A stretch of 54,421 nt of DNA from Streptomyces sp. CB02400 (GCF_001905725.1 NZ_LIWB01000030.1:1-54421); one strand, 5' to 3'. Counted from the stretch's first letter, positions 8,267-16,286 are shown. A program made the numbers and translations. Notes: generated from the sequence alone by a model not told the origin.

Positions 8267-8599
8267 ATGGGCCACGCGAAGACCTCCTATGTCTGTCTGC
8301 CCTGCCGGGCCTCGTACAAGCAGCCCTACGACGGGGACAGGCCACACCGGGCCTGTCCCCGCTGTGCGGAGCCGCTGGTCCACGTGGGGTCGGCCTTCGC
8401 ACCTCCTGCGCGCCGGGACACCGAGGCCTGGAGGGTGCTGTCCGTCCTCCTGCACGCGGGGGTCCACTTCCACAAGAGCTGCTGCGGCGGGCCCGGGTAC
8501 CGTCCACGCACACTGCGGGAGGTGCGTGAGCGGATGGCGTACGCCCGCCGTACCGGTGAGCCCTTCGCCGAGGCGCTCGTGCGCCACGAGGTGCCGTGA
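8267..8599 (+). CDS. Conserved small zinc-ribbon protein of unknown function
   Basis: A 110-residue protein. Its first 40 residues hold two CxxC pairs (YVCLPCRASY and ACPRCAEPL) 18-20 residues apart, as in a zinc ribbon. The second half has a conserved-looking FHKSCCGGPGYRPRTLREV segment and ends ALVRHEVP. I recognise it as a type seen across streptomycetes, but no function is established. The ATG at 8267 has no strong binding site. It stands alone between the ALDH terminator and the convergent carboxymuconolactone decarboxylase-family gene. Confidence 0.75.
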   Translation: MGHAKTSYVCLPCRASYKQPYDGDRPHRACPRCAEPLVHVGSAFAPPARRDTEAWRVLSVLLHAGVHFHKSCCGGPGYRPRTLREVRERMAYARRTGEPFAEALVRHEVP

Positions 8600-8731
8600 C
8601 GGGAGATCCGCACGTGGTGCGGCTCGTGCGGCCACCGACGAGGACGGACGGGCGTCGCGCGTCCCGCGGCGGGCCGACCGGGCGACCGGCCCGGGGCACA
8701 CGCTCCCGGACCGGTCCGAGGCGTCCTCCGG

Positions 8732-9220
8732 TCAGCTCTTGACCGCCGCCGCGAACATGCCCGCCTCGTACGAGCCGCCCTTCTGGTGGGTGATCACCGC
8801 GAGCCGGTTGGCCGCGTTGATCAGGGCGACCAGGGTGACCAGCGCGGCGGTCTGGTCGTCGTCGTAGTGCTTGCGTACCCGGGCCCAGGTCTCGTCGGAG
8901 ACGCCCTCGGAGGCGTCGGCGAGGCGGGTGCCCTCCTCGGCGAGGGCCAGTGCCGCCTGCTCGGCCTCGGTGAACACGGTGGACTCGCGCCAGGTGGCGA
9001 CCAGGTGGAGCCGGACCGCGCTCTCACCGGCGGCCGCGGCCTCCTTGACGTGCATGTCGACGCAGTGGCCGCAGCCGTTGATCTGGCTGGCGCGCAGTGA
9101 CACCAGCTCCTGGGTGGACTTCGGCAGCGGCGAGTCGTGGATCACCAGGGCCGCGCCGGCGAACCGCTTGGCGAACCTGGCGGCGAGCTCGTTCTCGAAC
9201 AGGTTGAATCGGGTATCCAT
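8732..9220 (-). CDS. AhpD-like carboxymuconolactone decarboxylase-family protein
   Basis: A 162-residue protein. It carries the family peroxidase motif with a CxxC pair and downstream His (INGCGHCVDMHVKEA), then the helix WRESTVFTEAEQAALALAE typical of alkylhydroperoxidase-like members. The ATG at 9220 follows GAGGACGAAGCC; the in-frame ATG at 9243 lacks a binding site. A TGTCACA-n16-CATC promoter lies about 53-79 bases upstream. That matches promoters recognised by ECF41 sigma factors, and such a factor is encoded at 12392. CMD-family proteins are the most common known partners and targets of ECF41 factors, so this is very likely a target. It probably acts in peroxide or organic-hydroperoxide reduction. 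Confidence 0.85.
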   Translation of the reverse strand: MDTRFNLFENELAARFAKRFAGAALVIHDSPLPKSTQELVSLRASQINGCGHCVDMHVKEAAAAGESAVRLHLVATWRESTVFTEAEQAALALAEEGTRLADASEGVSDETWARVRKHYDDDQTAALVTLVALINAANRLAVITHQKGGSYEAGMFAAAVKS

Positions 9221-9272
9221 GGCTTCGTCCTCACTCGTGCTCATTCGCGGTGTTGAGCTGGGCTGAACACGA

Positions 9273-9299
9273 GATGCCGGCCACCCGCTCCCTGTGACA
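9273..9299 (-). promoter_or_regulatory. ECF41-type promoter for the CMD-family gene
   Basis: On the minus strand the sequence reads TGTCACA, 16 bases, CATC. The -35 is an exact match to the ECF41 consensus; the -10 (usually CGTC) has one mismatch. The predicted 5-prime leader is about 45 bases. Confidence 0.65.
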
Positions 9300-9448
9300 G
9301 GAGGGAGGTGTGACGTGCGCCACCGTTCACGTCGACGGGTCCGGACGCCTCCGTGTGAGCGGCAGTCGCCCACGGCGCAGCATTCTTCGGCCGTCACATG
9401 GCTACCGCGCGTCGACGCGTCGGTGTACGGTCTCGGGCCGATGGGTTT

Positions 9449-9462
9449 TGGGAGCGCTCCCA
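9449..9462. promoter_or_regulatory. CebR operator upstream of the endoglucanase gene
   Basis: TGGGAGCGCTCCCA is a perfect 14-base palindrome identical to the CebR box that represses cellulose and cellobiose genes in streptomycetes until cello-oligosaccharides appear. It lies 73 bases before the TTG start. Confidence 0.9.
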
Positions 9463-9534
9463 TCGCGCTGCACCACGCTGTGCTCGCATGGCGCGAGTTA
9501 TCGCACGAGTTCGCATCGCACGAGGAGGAACGCT

Positions 9535-10905
9535 TTGAAACGCTTTTTGGCCTTACTGGCGACCTGTGCGACGGTCCTGGGCCTCACGGCACTGTCCGGT
9601 CCGCAGGCGGCGGCCGCCACCGGCTGCAGGGTCGACTACACGGTGGCCAGTCAGTGGCAGGGCGGCTTCCAGGCCGGAGTGAAGATCACCAACCTGGGCG
9701 ACCCCGTCTCCGGGTGGACGCTCGGGTTCACCATGCCGGACGCCGGGCAGAAGGTCGCCCAGGGCTGGAACGCCACCTGGTCGCAGTCCGGCTCCACGGT
9801 CACCGCCACCGCTGTCGACTGGAACCGCACACTGGCCACCGGCGCGACCGTCGACGTGGGATTCACCGGCTCCTTCACGGGCGCCAACCCTCGGCCCACG
9901 GCGTTCACGCTCAACGGCGTCGCCTGTACGGGCTCCGTCGAAGAGCCCCCGCCCACCCCGGACGACGGCACCCCCGTGGACATCAACGGACAGCTGCACG
10001 TCTGCGGAGTGAACCTGTGCAATCAGTACGACCGCCCCATCCAGCTGCGCGGCATGAGCACCCACGGCATCCAGTGGTTCAGCCAGTGCTACAACACCGC
10101 GTCCCTGGACGCGCTCGCGGAGGACTGGCGGTCGGACCTGCTGCGCATCGCCATGTACGTGCAGGAGGACGGTTACGAGACCGACCCCGCGGGCTTCACC
10201 GGCCGCGTGAACGGCCTCGTGGACATGGCCGAGGCCCGTGGCATGTACGCCGTGATCGACTTCCACACCCTCACGCCGGGCGACCCGAACTTCAACCTCG
10301 ACCGCGCGAAGACGTTCTTCGCCTCCGTCGCCGCCCGCAACGCCGACAAGAACAACGTGATCTACGAGATCGCCAATGAGCCCAACGGTGTGAGCTGGGG
10401 GGCCGTCAAGAGCTACGCCGAGCAGGTCATCCCGGTGATCCGGGCCGCCGACCCGGACGCCGTCGTCATCGTCGGCACCCGCGGCTGGTCCTCGCTGGGA
10501 GTCTCGGACGGCTCCAATGAGAGCGAGGTCGTCGACAACCCCGTCAACGCCACCAACATCATGTACGCGTTCCACTTCTACGCCGCGAGCCACAAGGACA
10601 ACTACCGTGCCACGGTGAGCCGGGCGGCCTCCCGACTGCCGTTGTTCGTCTCCGAGTTCGGCACGGTGAGCGCCACCGGCGGTGGAGCGGTGGACCGGGC
10701 GAGCAGCACGGCCTGGCTGGACCTGCTCGACCAGCTGAAGATCAGCTACGCGAACTGGACCTACTCCGACGCCGACGAGGGCAGTGCGGCGTTCAGGCCC
10801 GGCACCTGTGACGGCACCGACTACAGCGGCAGCGGCGTGCTGACCGAGTCCGGTGCGCTGCTCAAGAGCCGGATCAGCACTCCTGACGCCTTCCCCACGG
10901 GCTGA
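9535..10905 (+). CDS. Secreted endoglucanase: CBM2 plus GH5 catalytic domain
   Basis: A 456-residue preprotein starting at TTG 9535 with GAGGAGGA upstream. Residues 1-28 are a Sec signal peptide (MKRFLALLATCATVLGLTAL, then AAAA-TGCR). Residues about 29-132 are a family 2 carbohydrate-binding module (CRVDYTVASQWQGGFQAGVK, conserved Trp/Asn, closing VACTG). A short Pro-rich linker leads to a GH5 barrel beginning at about residue 145 (LHVCGVNLCNQYDRPIQLRG), with acid/base Glu in IYEIANEPNG and nucleophile Glu in LFVSEFGT. The enzyme would cut beta-1,4-glucan outside the cell. Codon 7 is TTA (9553-9555), so translation should depend on the developmental bldA tRNA. Transcription is probably under CebR. 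Confidence 0.93.
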   Translation: MKRFLALLATCATVLGLTALSGPQAAAATGCRVDYTVASQWQGGFQAGVKITNLGDPVSGWTLGFTMPDAGQKVAQGWNATWSQSGSTVTATAVDWNRTLATGATVDVGFTGSFTGANPRPTAFTLNGVACTGSVEEPPPTPDDGTPVDINGQLHVCGVNLCNQYDRPIQLRGMSTHGIQWFSQCYNTASLDALAEDWRSDLLRIAMYVQEDGYETDPAGFTGRVNGLVDMAEARGMYAVIDFHTLTPGDPNFNLDRAKTFFASVAARNADKNNVIYEIANEPNGVSWGAVKSYAEQVIPVIRAADPDAVVIVGTRGWSSLGVSDGSNESEVVDNPVNATNIMYAFHFYAASHKDNYRATVSRAASRLPLFVSEFGTVSATGGGAVDRASSTAWLDLLDQLKISYANWTYSDADEGSAAFRPGTCDGTDYSGSGVLTESGALLKSRISTPDAFPTG

Positions 10906-10910
10906 CCTTC

Positions 10911-10940
10911 GACGGGGGTCCGGCCGACCGGACCCCCGTC
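10911..10940 (+). terminator. Hairpin terminator after the endoglucanase gene
   Basis: GACGGGGGTCCGG pairs perfectly over 13 bases with the sequence four bases downstream, starting six bases after the stop codon. The right arm is partly repeated again at 10946-10960. Confidence 0.7.
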
Positions 10941-10968
10941 CCGTCGGCCGGACCCCCGTCCCACCGAT

Positions 10969-10982
10969 TGGGAGCGCTCCCA
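10969..10982. promoter_or_regulatory. CebR operator upstream of the CBM2-Cip1-like gene
   Basis: A second exact TGGGAGCGCTCCCA, 61 bases before the GTG start at 11044. The two secreted cellulose genes therefore have separate but identical operators. Confidence 0.9.
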
Positions 10983-11043
10983 TCACGCTTTCGCACCTCG
11001 TACGTCCCACCCCCACCCCTCACCCCCTGCCCCGGAGGCACAA

Positions 11044-12213
11044 GTGCGCTCCCTTCTCGCCCGATTACCGCGTCGGCCCTGGACCGCGGTCCTCACCGCG
11101 GCCGTGCTGTCGGCGTCCGCCCTCACGGTGCTGCCCGCGAGCGGTGCGGAGACCGGCTGCCGGGTCGACTACACCGTGAACAAGTGGGCCGACGGCTACA
11201 CCGCACAGATCAAGGTCACCAACCTCGGTCCGGCGCTCGACGGCTGGCGGCTGAGCTGGACCTACACCGGCGACCAGCAGGTGACCTCGGCGTGGAACGC
11301 GACCGTCACCCAGACCGGCGGGTCCGTCGTCGCCACCAGTACGAGCTGGAACGGCGCACTGCCCACGGGAGGCGCCGCCGAGTTCGGCCTGCAGGGGACC
11401 TGGCGTTCGGCCGACCCCGCACCGAGCGACTTCGCCCTCAACGGCGTGCCGTGCGGAGGTGACGGCACCACGCCGCCGACCACGCCCCCCACCACCCCAC
11501 CGCCCACGACCCCGCCGCCGAGCGCCGACTGCGGCAGCGCGGTGATCTGCTCGGACTTCGAGGACCAGACCGGCTCCGCCCCGTCCGGCGACTGGCGCTT
11601 CACCGCACCCGACTGCCAGGGCACCGGGACGGCCGCCGTGGACACCGCCGTCGCGCACAGCGGCAGCCGGTCGCTGCGGGTCGACGGCCGGGCCGGCTAC
11701 TGCAACCACGCCTTCGTCGCCGCCACCGCGGACCTGTCCTCGGTCGGTCCGGTGATGCACGTACGCATGTGGGTGAGGCACACCACCGCGCTCCCCTCCG
11801 CCCACGTCACCTTCGTGTCCCTGCCCGACTCCTCCCAGAGCGGGCGGAGCCTGCGCGTCGGCGGCCAGAACGGCGCCCTGCAGTGGAACCGGGAGAGCGA
11901 CGACGCCACCCTGCCGGCGCAGAGCCCGGCCGGCGTGGCGCTGAGCAGGCCGCTGCCGACGGGAAGCTGGCAGTGCCTGCGTTTCGCGATCGACACGACG
12001 GCCCCCGGACTCGACACCTGGCTCGGCGACGAGCAGATTCCGGGCCTGCACGCCGACGGTGTGCCGACGCAGGACATCGACCGGCAATGGCTCGCCCGTA
12101 CCACCCCGCCCCGTCCCACCGCCCTGCGACTGGGCTGGGAGAGCTACGGGACGGGCGACGACACGCTGTGGTTCGACGACGTGGCCGTCGGCTCCGCCCC
12201 CATCGGCTGCTGA
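11044..12213 (+). CDS. Secreted cellulose-binding protein: CBM2 plus Cip1-like domain
   Basis: A 389-residue preprotein. GTG at 11044 has GGAGG upstream. A signal peptide (to about residue 35) is followed by a family 2 binding module (residues 36-138, CRVDYTVNKWADGYTAQIKV) and a Thr-Pro linker (TTPPTTPPTTPPPTTPPP). The C-terminal domain of about 220 residues begins ICSDFEDQTGSAPSGDWRF and contains HSGSRSLRVDGRAGYCNHAF, GGQNGALQWNRESDDATLP and LRLGWESYGTGDDTLWFDDV. I match this to the Cip1 family, first seen in Trichoderma cellulase secretomes and related in fold to polysaccharide lyases, with homologues in actinomycetes. Its substrate in bacteria is unsettled. Codon 8 is TTA (11065-11067). 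The CebR operator and neighbouring endoglucanase imply a joint role on plant cell wall. Confidence 0.85.
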   Translation: MRSLLARLPRRPWTAVLTAAVLSASALTVLPASGAETGCRVDYTVNKWADGYTAQIKVTNLGPALDGWRLSWTYTGDQQVTSAWNATVTQTGGSVVATSTSWNGALPTGGAAEFGLQGTWRSADPAPSDFALNGVPCGGDGTTPPTTPPTTPPPTTPPPSADCGSAVICSDFEDQTGSAPSGDWRFTAPDCQGTGTAAVDTAVAHSGSRSLRVDGRAGYCNHAFVAATADLSSVGPVMHVRMWVRHTTALPSAHVTFVSLPDSSQSGRSLRVGGQNGALQWNRESDDATLPAQSPAGVALSRPLPTGSWQCLRFAIDTTAPGLDTWLGDEQIPGLHADGVPTQDIDRQWLARTTPPRPTALRLGWESYGTGDDTLWFDDVAVGSAPIGC

Positions 12214-12263
12214 CAGCCCCTCGGCCGGGACTCCCGGCCGGCGCCCGCCCCGGCGTCCCGGTC

Positions 12264-12300
12264 GGAACACGGCCGGACACCGGGCGGACGGCCGTGTTCC
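12264..12300 (+). terminator. Hairpin terminator after the CBM2-Cip1-like gene
   Basis: GGAACACGGCC and GGCCGTGTTCC form 11-base arms around a 15-base loop, 50 bases after the stop codon and just before the sigma-factor promoter. Confidence 0.6.
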
Positions 12301-12320
12301 GGGCGGGCCCTTTCCGCACA

Positions 12321-12347
12321 TGTCACAGAACCGCGGCGGCCGGCGTC
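12321..12347 (+). promoter_or_regulatory. ECF41-type autoregulatory promoter of the sigma-factor gene
   Basis: TGTCACA, 16 bases, CGTC: an exact match to the ECF41 consensus and spacing, 45 bases before the GTG start. This predicts that the factor transcribes its own gene. Confidence 0.75.
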
Positions 12348-12391
12348 CTGTGTGCAGGGGACCGTGGAGGACGAGCAGGCGGGAGCAGCCG

Positions 12392-13306
12392 GTGAAGAGC
12401 GCGCGGACAGAGGAACCGACAGGGGACGTGGACGCCGCGACCGAGGCGTTCGTCGCCCACCGCAACCTGCTGTTCACCGTCGCCTACGAGATGCTCGGCT
12501 CGGCCGCCGACGCGGAGGACGTGCTGCAGGAGACCTGGCTGCGCTGGGCGGGCGTCGACCTCGCCGCGGTGCGGGACCGGCGGGCGTACCTCGTACGGAT
12601 CACCACCCGGCAGGCGCTGAGCAGACTGCGCACGCTCGGCCGCCGCAAGGAGTCCTACGTCGGCTCCTGGCTCCCCGAACCGCTGCTCACCGCACCCGAT
12701 GTGGCCGAGGACGTCGAGCTCGCCGACAGCGTCTCGATGGCGATGCTGCTGGTGCTGGAGACGCTCGCCCCCACCGAGCGGGCGGTGTTCGTGCTGCGCG
12801 AGGTGTTCGGCCTCGAGTACGACGAGATCGCCGAAGCCGTCGACAAGAGCCCGGCCGCGGTGCGCCAGATCGCGCACCGGGCACGGGCGCACGTCGCGGC
12901 ACGCCGGCCGCGCGGGGCCGTGTCACCGGCCGAGACACGGGACGCCCTCGACGCCTTCCGGCGGGCGGTCGAGACGGGCGATCTGCAGGGCCTGCTCGAC
13001 GTCCTCGCGCCGGATGTCGTCCTCCTGGGCGACGGCGGCGGCGTCAAGCAGGCCGTCCTCAAGCCCGTCGTGGGAGCCGACAAGGTGGCCCGCCTGCTGC
13101 GGGCCGGACTGGGCAGGCTCACCGCCGAGGTGTCGCTGCGGCCGGCGGAGGTCAACGGCCGCCCCGCGCTGATCGTCGGGCTCGACGGCGTGCTCGACAC
13201 CGTTCTCGCGGTGCGCGTCGACGACGGCCGCATCACCGGCCTCTACGCCGTCCGCAACCCCGAGAAGCTGTCGCACATGGAGAGCGAGACCGCCCTGCGC
13301 CGCTGA
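12392..13306 (+). CDS. sigJ: ECF41-family sigma factor (SigJ-like) with C-terminal SnoaL-like domain
   Basis: A 304-residue protein from GTG 12392 with GGGAG upstream. Region 2 is FTVAYEMLGSAADAEDVLQE and region 4 is APTERAVFVLREVFGLEYDE then AAVRQIAHRARAHV. It has the three ECF41 signatures: SWLPEP in the linker, DGGG-VKQAV in the C-terminal extension and NPEKL near the end. In this group the roughly 120-residue NTF2/SnoaL-like extension replaces an anti-sigma factor and tunes activity. Its own promoter and that of the CMD gene at 8732 fit the ECF41 consensus. In related genomes such partner genes adjoin the sigma gene; here a cellulose module lies between. It ends 36 bases from the convergent antiporter gene. 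Confidence 0.92.
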   Translation: MKSARTEEPTGDVDAATEAFVAHRNLLFTVAYEMLGSAADAEDVLQETWLRWAGVDLAAVRDRRAYLVRITTRQALSRLRTLGRRKESYVGSWLPEPLLTAPDVAEDVELADSVSMAMLLVLETLAPTERAVFVLREVFGLEYDEIAEAVDKSPAAVRQIAHRARAHVAARRPRGAVSPAETRDALDAFRRAVETGDLQGLLDVLAPDVVLLGDGGGVKQAVLKPVVGADKVARLLRAGLGRLTAEVSLRPAEVNGRPALIVGLDGVLDTVLAVRVDDGRITGLYAVRNPEKLSHMESETALRR

Positions 13307-13342
13307 GCGCGCGGGCACCGGGACGGGCCGGCGACGGCGGGT

Positions 13343-15220
13343 TCAGGACGAGCCGTGGGACGCGGATCTCTCGAGCTCGCCGGCGAGCGTCTCCGCGTCG
13401 TACGGCCCGGTGTGCCGCCGGTCGCCGACGAAGAAGGTCGGTGTGCCGCGGGCACCACTGGCCTCGGCGCCGGCCGCGTCGGCCCGTACCCGCTCGGCGG
13501 TCTCCTCGTCGTCGATGTCCTCGAGGAAGCGCTCCACGTCGAGTCCGATCTCGATGGCGTACGCGGCGATGTCCTCGAACTCCAGCCGGTCCTGGTGCTC
13601 GTACAGCAGGTCGTGCATCTGCCAGAAGCGCCCCTGCGCGCCGGCGGCGACGGCCGCCCGTGCGGCGAGCACGGCATGCGGGTGGACATCGGGGAGCGGC
13701 AGATGCCGGAAGACATAACGGAACCGGTCGCCGAAGCGCTCCCGCAGCTCCTTGGTGACGCCGGTGGCGCGGGCACAGTAGGGGCATTCGAAGTCGCCGT
13801 ACTCCACCAGGGTGAGGGGCGCGTCCGCGGGGCCGGTGATGTGGTCCGTGGCCGGGTCGACCGGGCGGGCGAGGGTACGGGGCAGGTCGGCGTCCGTCTC
13901 GCCGCGCAGGACGGCGGCGAGGTGGAACGCGAGCCACCCCAGGGCGGTGGCGAGCACGGCGGCCAGCAGGACACCGACGACCGCCTGGTCGCGCAGGACC
14001 GGGTCGTCGAAGGCGAGACCGGCGATCAGCAGGGAGACGGTGAAGCCGATCCCGGACAGCACGGCACCGCCCACGACGTGTCCCGGCCCCACCCCCTGGG
14101 GGAGCTTTCCCAGGCGGAGGCGGGTGCCGAGCCAGGTTCCGCCCCACACGCCCAGGAGTTTTCCGGCCACGAGGCCGGCGACGACGGCCCAGGTGAGCCG
14201 GGAGGACAGGGCACTCCCCAGGACGCCCCCGCGCAGGTCGATACCGGCGTTGGCCAGGGCGAACAGCGGGACGACCACATAGCTCGCCCAGGGGTGCAGC
14301 ATCAGCTGCAGCCGCTCGTTGACCGAGACCGCCCGTTGCAGTCCCACGCGTGCCGACAGCCCCACATCGGCGCGGGGCGACTGGCGGAAGGCGCGGGCGA
14401 GCCGGGTGGCGCGGTCCACGGCCTCGGGCGCGGGGGCGTGGGCGGGGATGAGGAGACCGCCGAGCATGCCGGCGATGGAGGCGTGGAGACCGGATGCGAG
14501 GGTGGCGAGCCACAGCACGAGAACGACGAGGAGGTACGGTGCCGCGCGCCAGGCACCCAGCGGGGTCAGCGCGGCGAGGACCGCGCAGAGGGCGAGTGCC
14601 ACCAGCAGGGGCAGCAGGCGGACCGTGTCCGAGTAGACCAGGCCGATCACACTGACCGCCACGATGTCGTCGATGACGGTGACGGCCAGCAGGAAGACCC
14701 GCAGTTGGGTGACGAACCGGGGCCCCACCACGGCGAGCGCCCCGAGCATGAAGGCCGTGTCGGTGCCGATGACCGTGCCCCAGCCGCCGCCGGCCTCGCC
14801 CCAGGGAGCGATCGCCAGGTAGAACAGCACCGGAACGACCATGCCACCGATACCGGCCGCGGCCGGGAGCAGCACGCGGCGGCGGCCGGCCAGCGAGCCG
14901 ACCGAGGACTCGTAGCGGACCTCCAGGCCGACGACGAAGAAGAAGAGGGCCATCAGGCCGTCGCTCACCCAGTGCCCCAGGTCCATGGAGAGTCCGGCGT
15001 CGCCGAGCGACATGGACGCCTCGGTCGCCCAGAGCGACTCGTACCCCCCGGACCAGGGCGAGTTGGCCCACCCCAGGGCCACCACGACAGCCGCCAGGAG
15101 CAGCCCGGCGCTGCCCGCTTCGGTGGTCAGGTAGGTGCGTACCGGATCGGCGAGCTGGGCCGCCAGCGAACGCCGCCGGGCCCTGGTCTGGGAGGGCGGG
15201 GCGTTCTCCGCGCGTGTCAC
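13343..15220 (-). CDS. nhaA: Na+/H+ antiporter NhaA fused to a DsbA/thioredoxin-like domain
   Basis: A 625-residue fusion starting at GTG 15220, with AAGG/GGGG purines upstream. Residues about 20-425 are NhaA: 11-12 hydrophobic helices, the cation-site aspartates in AVTVIDDIVAV, the unwound helix segment TDTAFMLGALAVVG and FTVSLLIAGLAF near the end. Residues about 440-620 are a DsbA-type thioredoxin fold (LVEYGDFECPYCARATGVTK) with an intact CPYC redox motif and the cis-Pro region GARGTPTFFVGDRR. NhaA exports Na+ in exchange for H+ at the plasma membrane. Such fusions occur in actinobacteria, and the role of the redox domain, likely extracytoplasmic, is not established. Confidence 0.92.
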   Translation of the reverse strand: MTRAENAPPSQTRARRRSLAAQLADPVRTYLTTEAGSAGLLLAAVVVALGWANSPWSGGYESLWATEASMSLGDAGLSMDLGHWVSDGLMALFFFVVGLEVRYESSVGSLAGRRRVLLPAAAGIGGMVVPVLFYLAIAPWGEAGGGWGTVIGTDTAFMLGALAVVGPRFVTQLRVFLLAVTVIDDIVAVSVIGLVYSDTVRLLPLLVALALCAVLAALTPLGAWRAAPYLLVVLVLWLATLASGLHASIAGMLGGLLIPAHAPAPEAVDRATRLARAFRQSPRADVGLSARVGLQRAVSVNERLQLMLHPWASYVVVPLFALANAGIDLRGGVLGSALSSRLTWAVVAGLVAGKLLGVWGGTWLGTRLRLGKLPQGVGPGHVVGGAVLSGIGFTVSLLIAGLAFDDPVLRDQAVVGVLLAAVLATALGWLAFHLAAVLRGETDADLPRTLARPVDPATDHITGPADAPLTLVEYGDFECPYCARATGVTKELRERFGDRFRYVFRHLPLPDVHPHAVLAARAAVAAGAQGRFWQMHDLLYEHQDRLEFEDIAAYAIEIGLDVERFLEDIDDEETAERVRADAAGAEASGARGTPTFFVGDRRHTGPYDAETLAGELERSASHGSS

Positions 15221-15266
15221 AGGTGTCCCCCTTCCTGGCCGCCTGCTCCGCCCGGGCGGGGGCTTT

Positions 15267-15374
15267 TCAGCGGGAGAACGCGCCGGAGGCGGGTCGGGCG
15301 GCGTCGACGGGAAGTGACGCGCCGAGGACCGGGGCGATCACAGCGGCCAGGGACCCGCGCGGTGCGTGGTGCAT
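15267..15374 (-). CDS. Possible 35-residue peptide upstream of nhaA
   Basis: The ATG at 15374 has CAGGAAGG at suitable spacing. The frame (MHHAPRGSLAAVIAPVLGAS, then LPVDAARPASGAFSR) has codons nearly all ending in G or C and one short hydrophobic stretch. It ends 46 bases before the antiporter start on the same strand, so it might be a leader or small membrane peptide. No family is recognised and it may be chance. Confidence 0.3.
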   Translation of the reverse strand: MHHAPRGSLAAVIAPVLGASLPVDAARPASGAFSR

Positions 15375-15485
15375 GGGTGTCCTTCCTGTCTCTCCTCACT
15401 CGATCGTCGCGTTCCGTTGGCCTCTGGGCACCTGGAGTAACCGACTGTTGCGCCGTTCGGCTCATGAAGGGAGGCCGGAGGCGGC

Positions 15486-16256
15486 TCAGCCGCCGGGCCA
15501 GGCCAGGGCGGCCACCGTCAGCGCGGCGATTCCGGTGTCCAGGGTCGGCTGGACGACGGGCGCGAAGCCGGCGCTGTGGTCGACCGGGACGTCCTCGGCG
15601 ACGGTCCCGTTCCTCGCGGCCTCGGCGTAGCGCTCCGGGTCGGTGCCGCCGATCACCCAGTAGGTGAACGGCGCCCCGGACGCCCGGGGGATCCCGCTCA
15701 TGTCCTCGCCGGCGGTCTGCGGTTCGACGGTGTGCGCGTCGTCGCCGAAGTACGCGGCGAAGGCGTCCGCGACGCGCCGGGCCGGCTCCTCGTCGTTGGC
15801 GGTGGGCGGGAAGGAGGCGGTGCGTTCGATCTCGGGGGGCTGGGGGAGCGGGACGCCTCGCACTCGGCCCCGACGATCCGCTCGATCGCGCCCAGGACGT
15901 GCGTGTGCGCGGCGTCGTCGTAGGTGCGGACGTCGAGCTCGACGACGGCCCGGTCCGGGATGACGTCGGGGCCGCTGCCGGCGCGGACGCTGCCCACCGT
16001 CACCACGGCGGGGGTGGCGGCGGTCGGCTCCCGGCGGACGACGGTCCGCAGACGTACGACGATCATGGCCGCCGCCACCACGGGGTCGACCACCGCCTGC
16101 GGCATCGAGCCGTGCGCCCCGCGTCCGTGGACGGTGACGCGCGGACTGTCCGCGGCGGACAGGAAGGCCCCGTACGGGTGCCGACACAACCGGTGGGACA
16201 GGGCAGGACGCGCCGGTCAGGCCGAGCGCGAGCAGCGGCGCGGGCTGGGAACTCAT
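15486..16256 (-). pseudogene. Decayed M20-family amidohydrolase/peptidase
   Basis: The remaining pieces match the M20 amidohydrolase family but lie in three frames. The start (ATG 16256, with GGGAGG upstream, reading SSQPAPLLALGLTGA) is followed almost at once by VLPCPTGCVGTRTG, which belongs in the middle of the protein, so several hundred bases encoding the first metal ligands are gone. A one-base loss in CCCC at 16168-16171 shifts to SAADSPRVTVHGRGAHGSMP. A second slip near 15834-15846, in runs of G, shifts to EIERTASFPPTANDEEP, with the late metal-site motif TAGEDMSG and PVDHSAGFAPV. The gene begins 30 bases after the beta-glucosidase stop and was probably co-transcribed with it. At least three lesions argue for true decay. 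Confidence 0.75.
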
Positions 16257-16286
16257 ACCGGCCTCCCTGCCCCGTGCCGCGCCGTC

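Larger units (their letters stand above)
9221..9534. other. Divergent intergenic region, CMD gene and endoglucanase gene
   Basis: 314 bases without a gene. It holds the ECF41-type promoter of the minus-strand gene (9273-9299) and, for the plus strand, the CebR-type operator at 9449-9462 and the ribosome binding site GAGGAGGA before the TTG start. I see nothing else firm. Confidence 0.6.
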
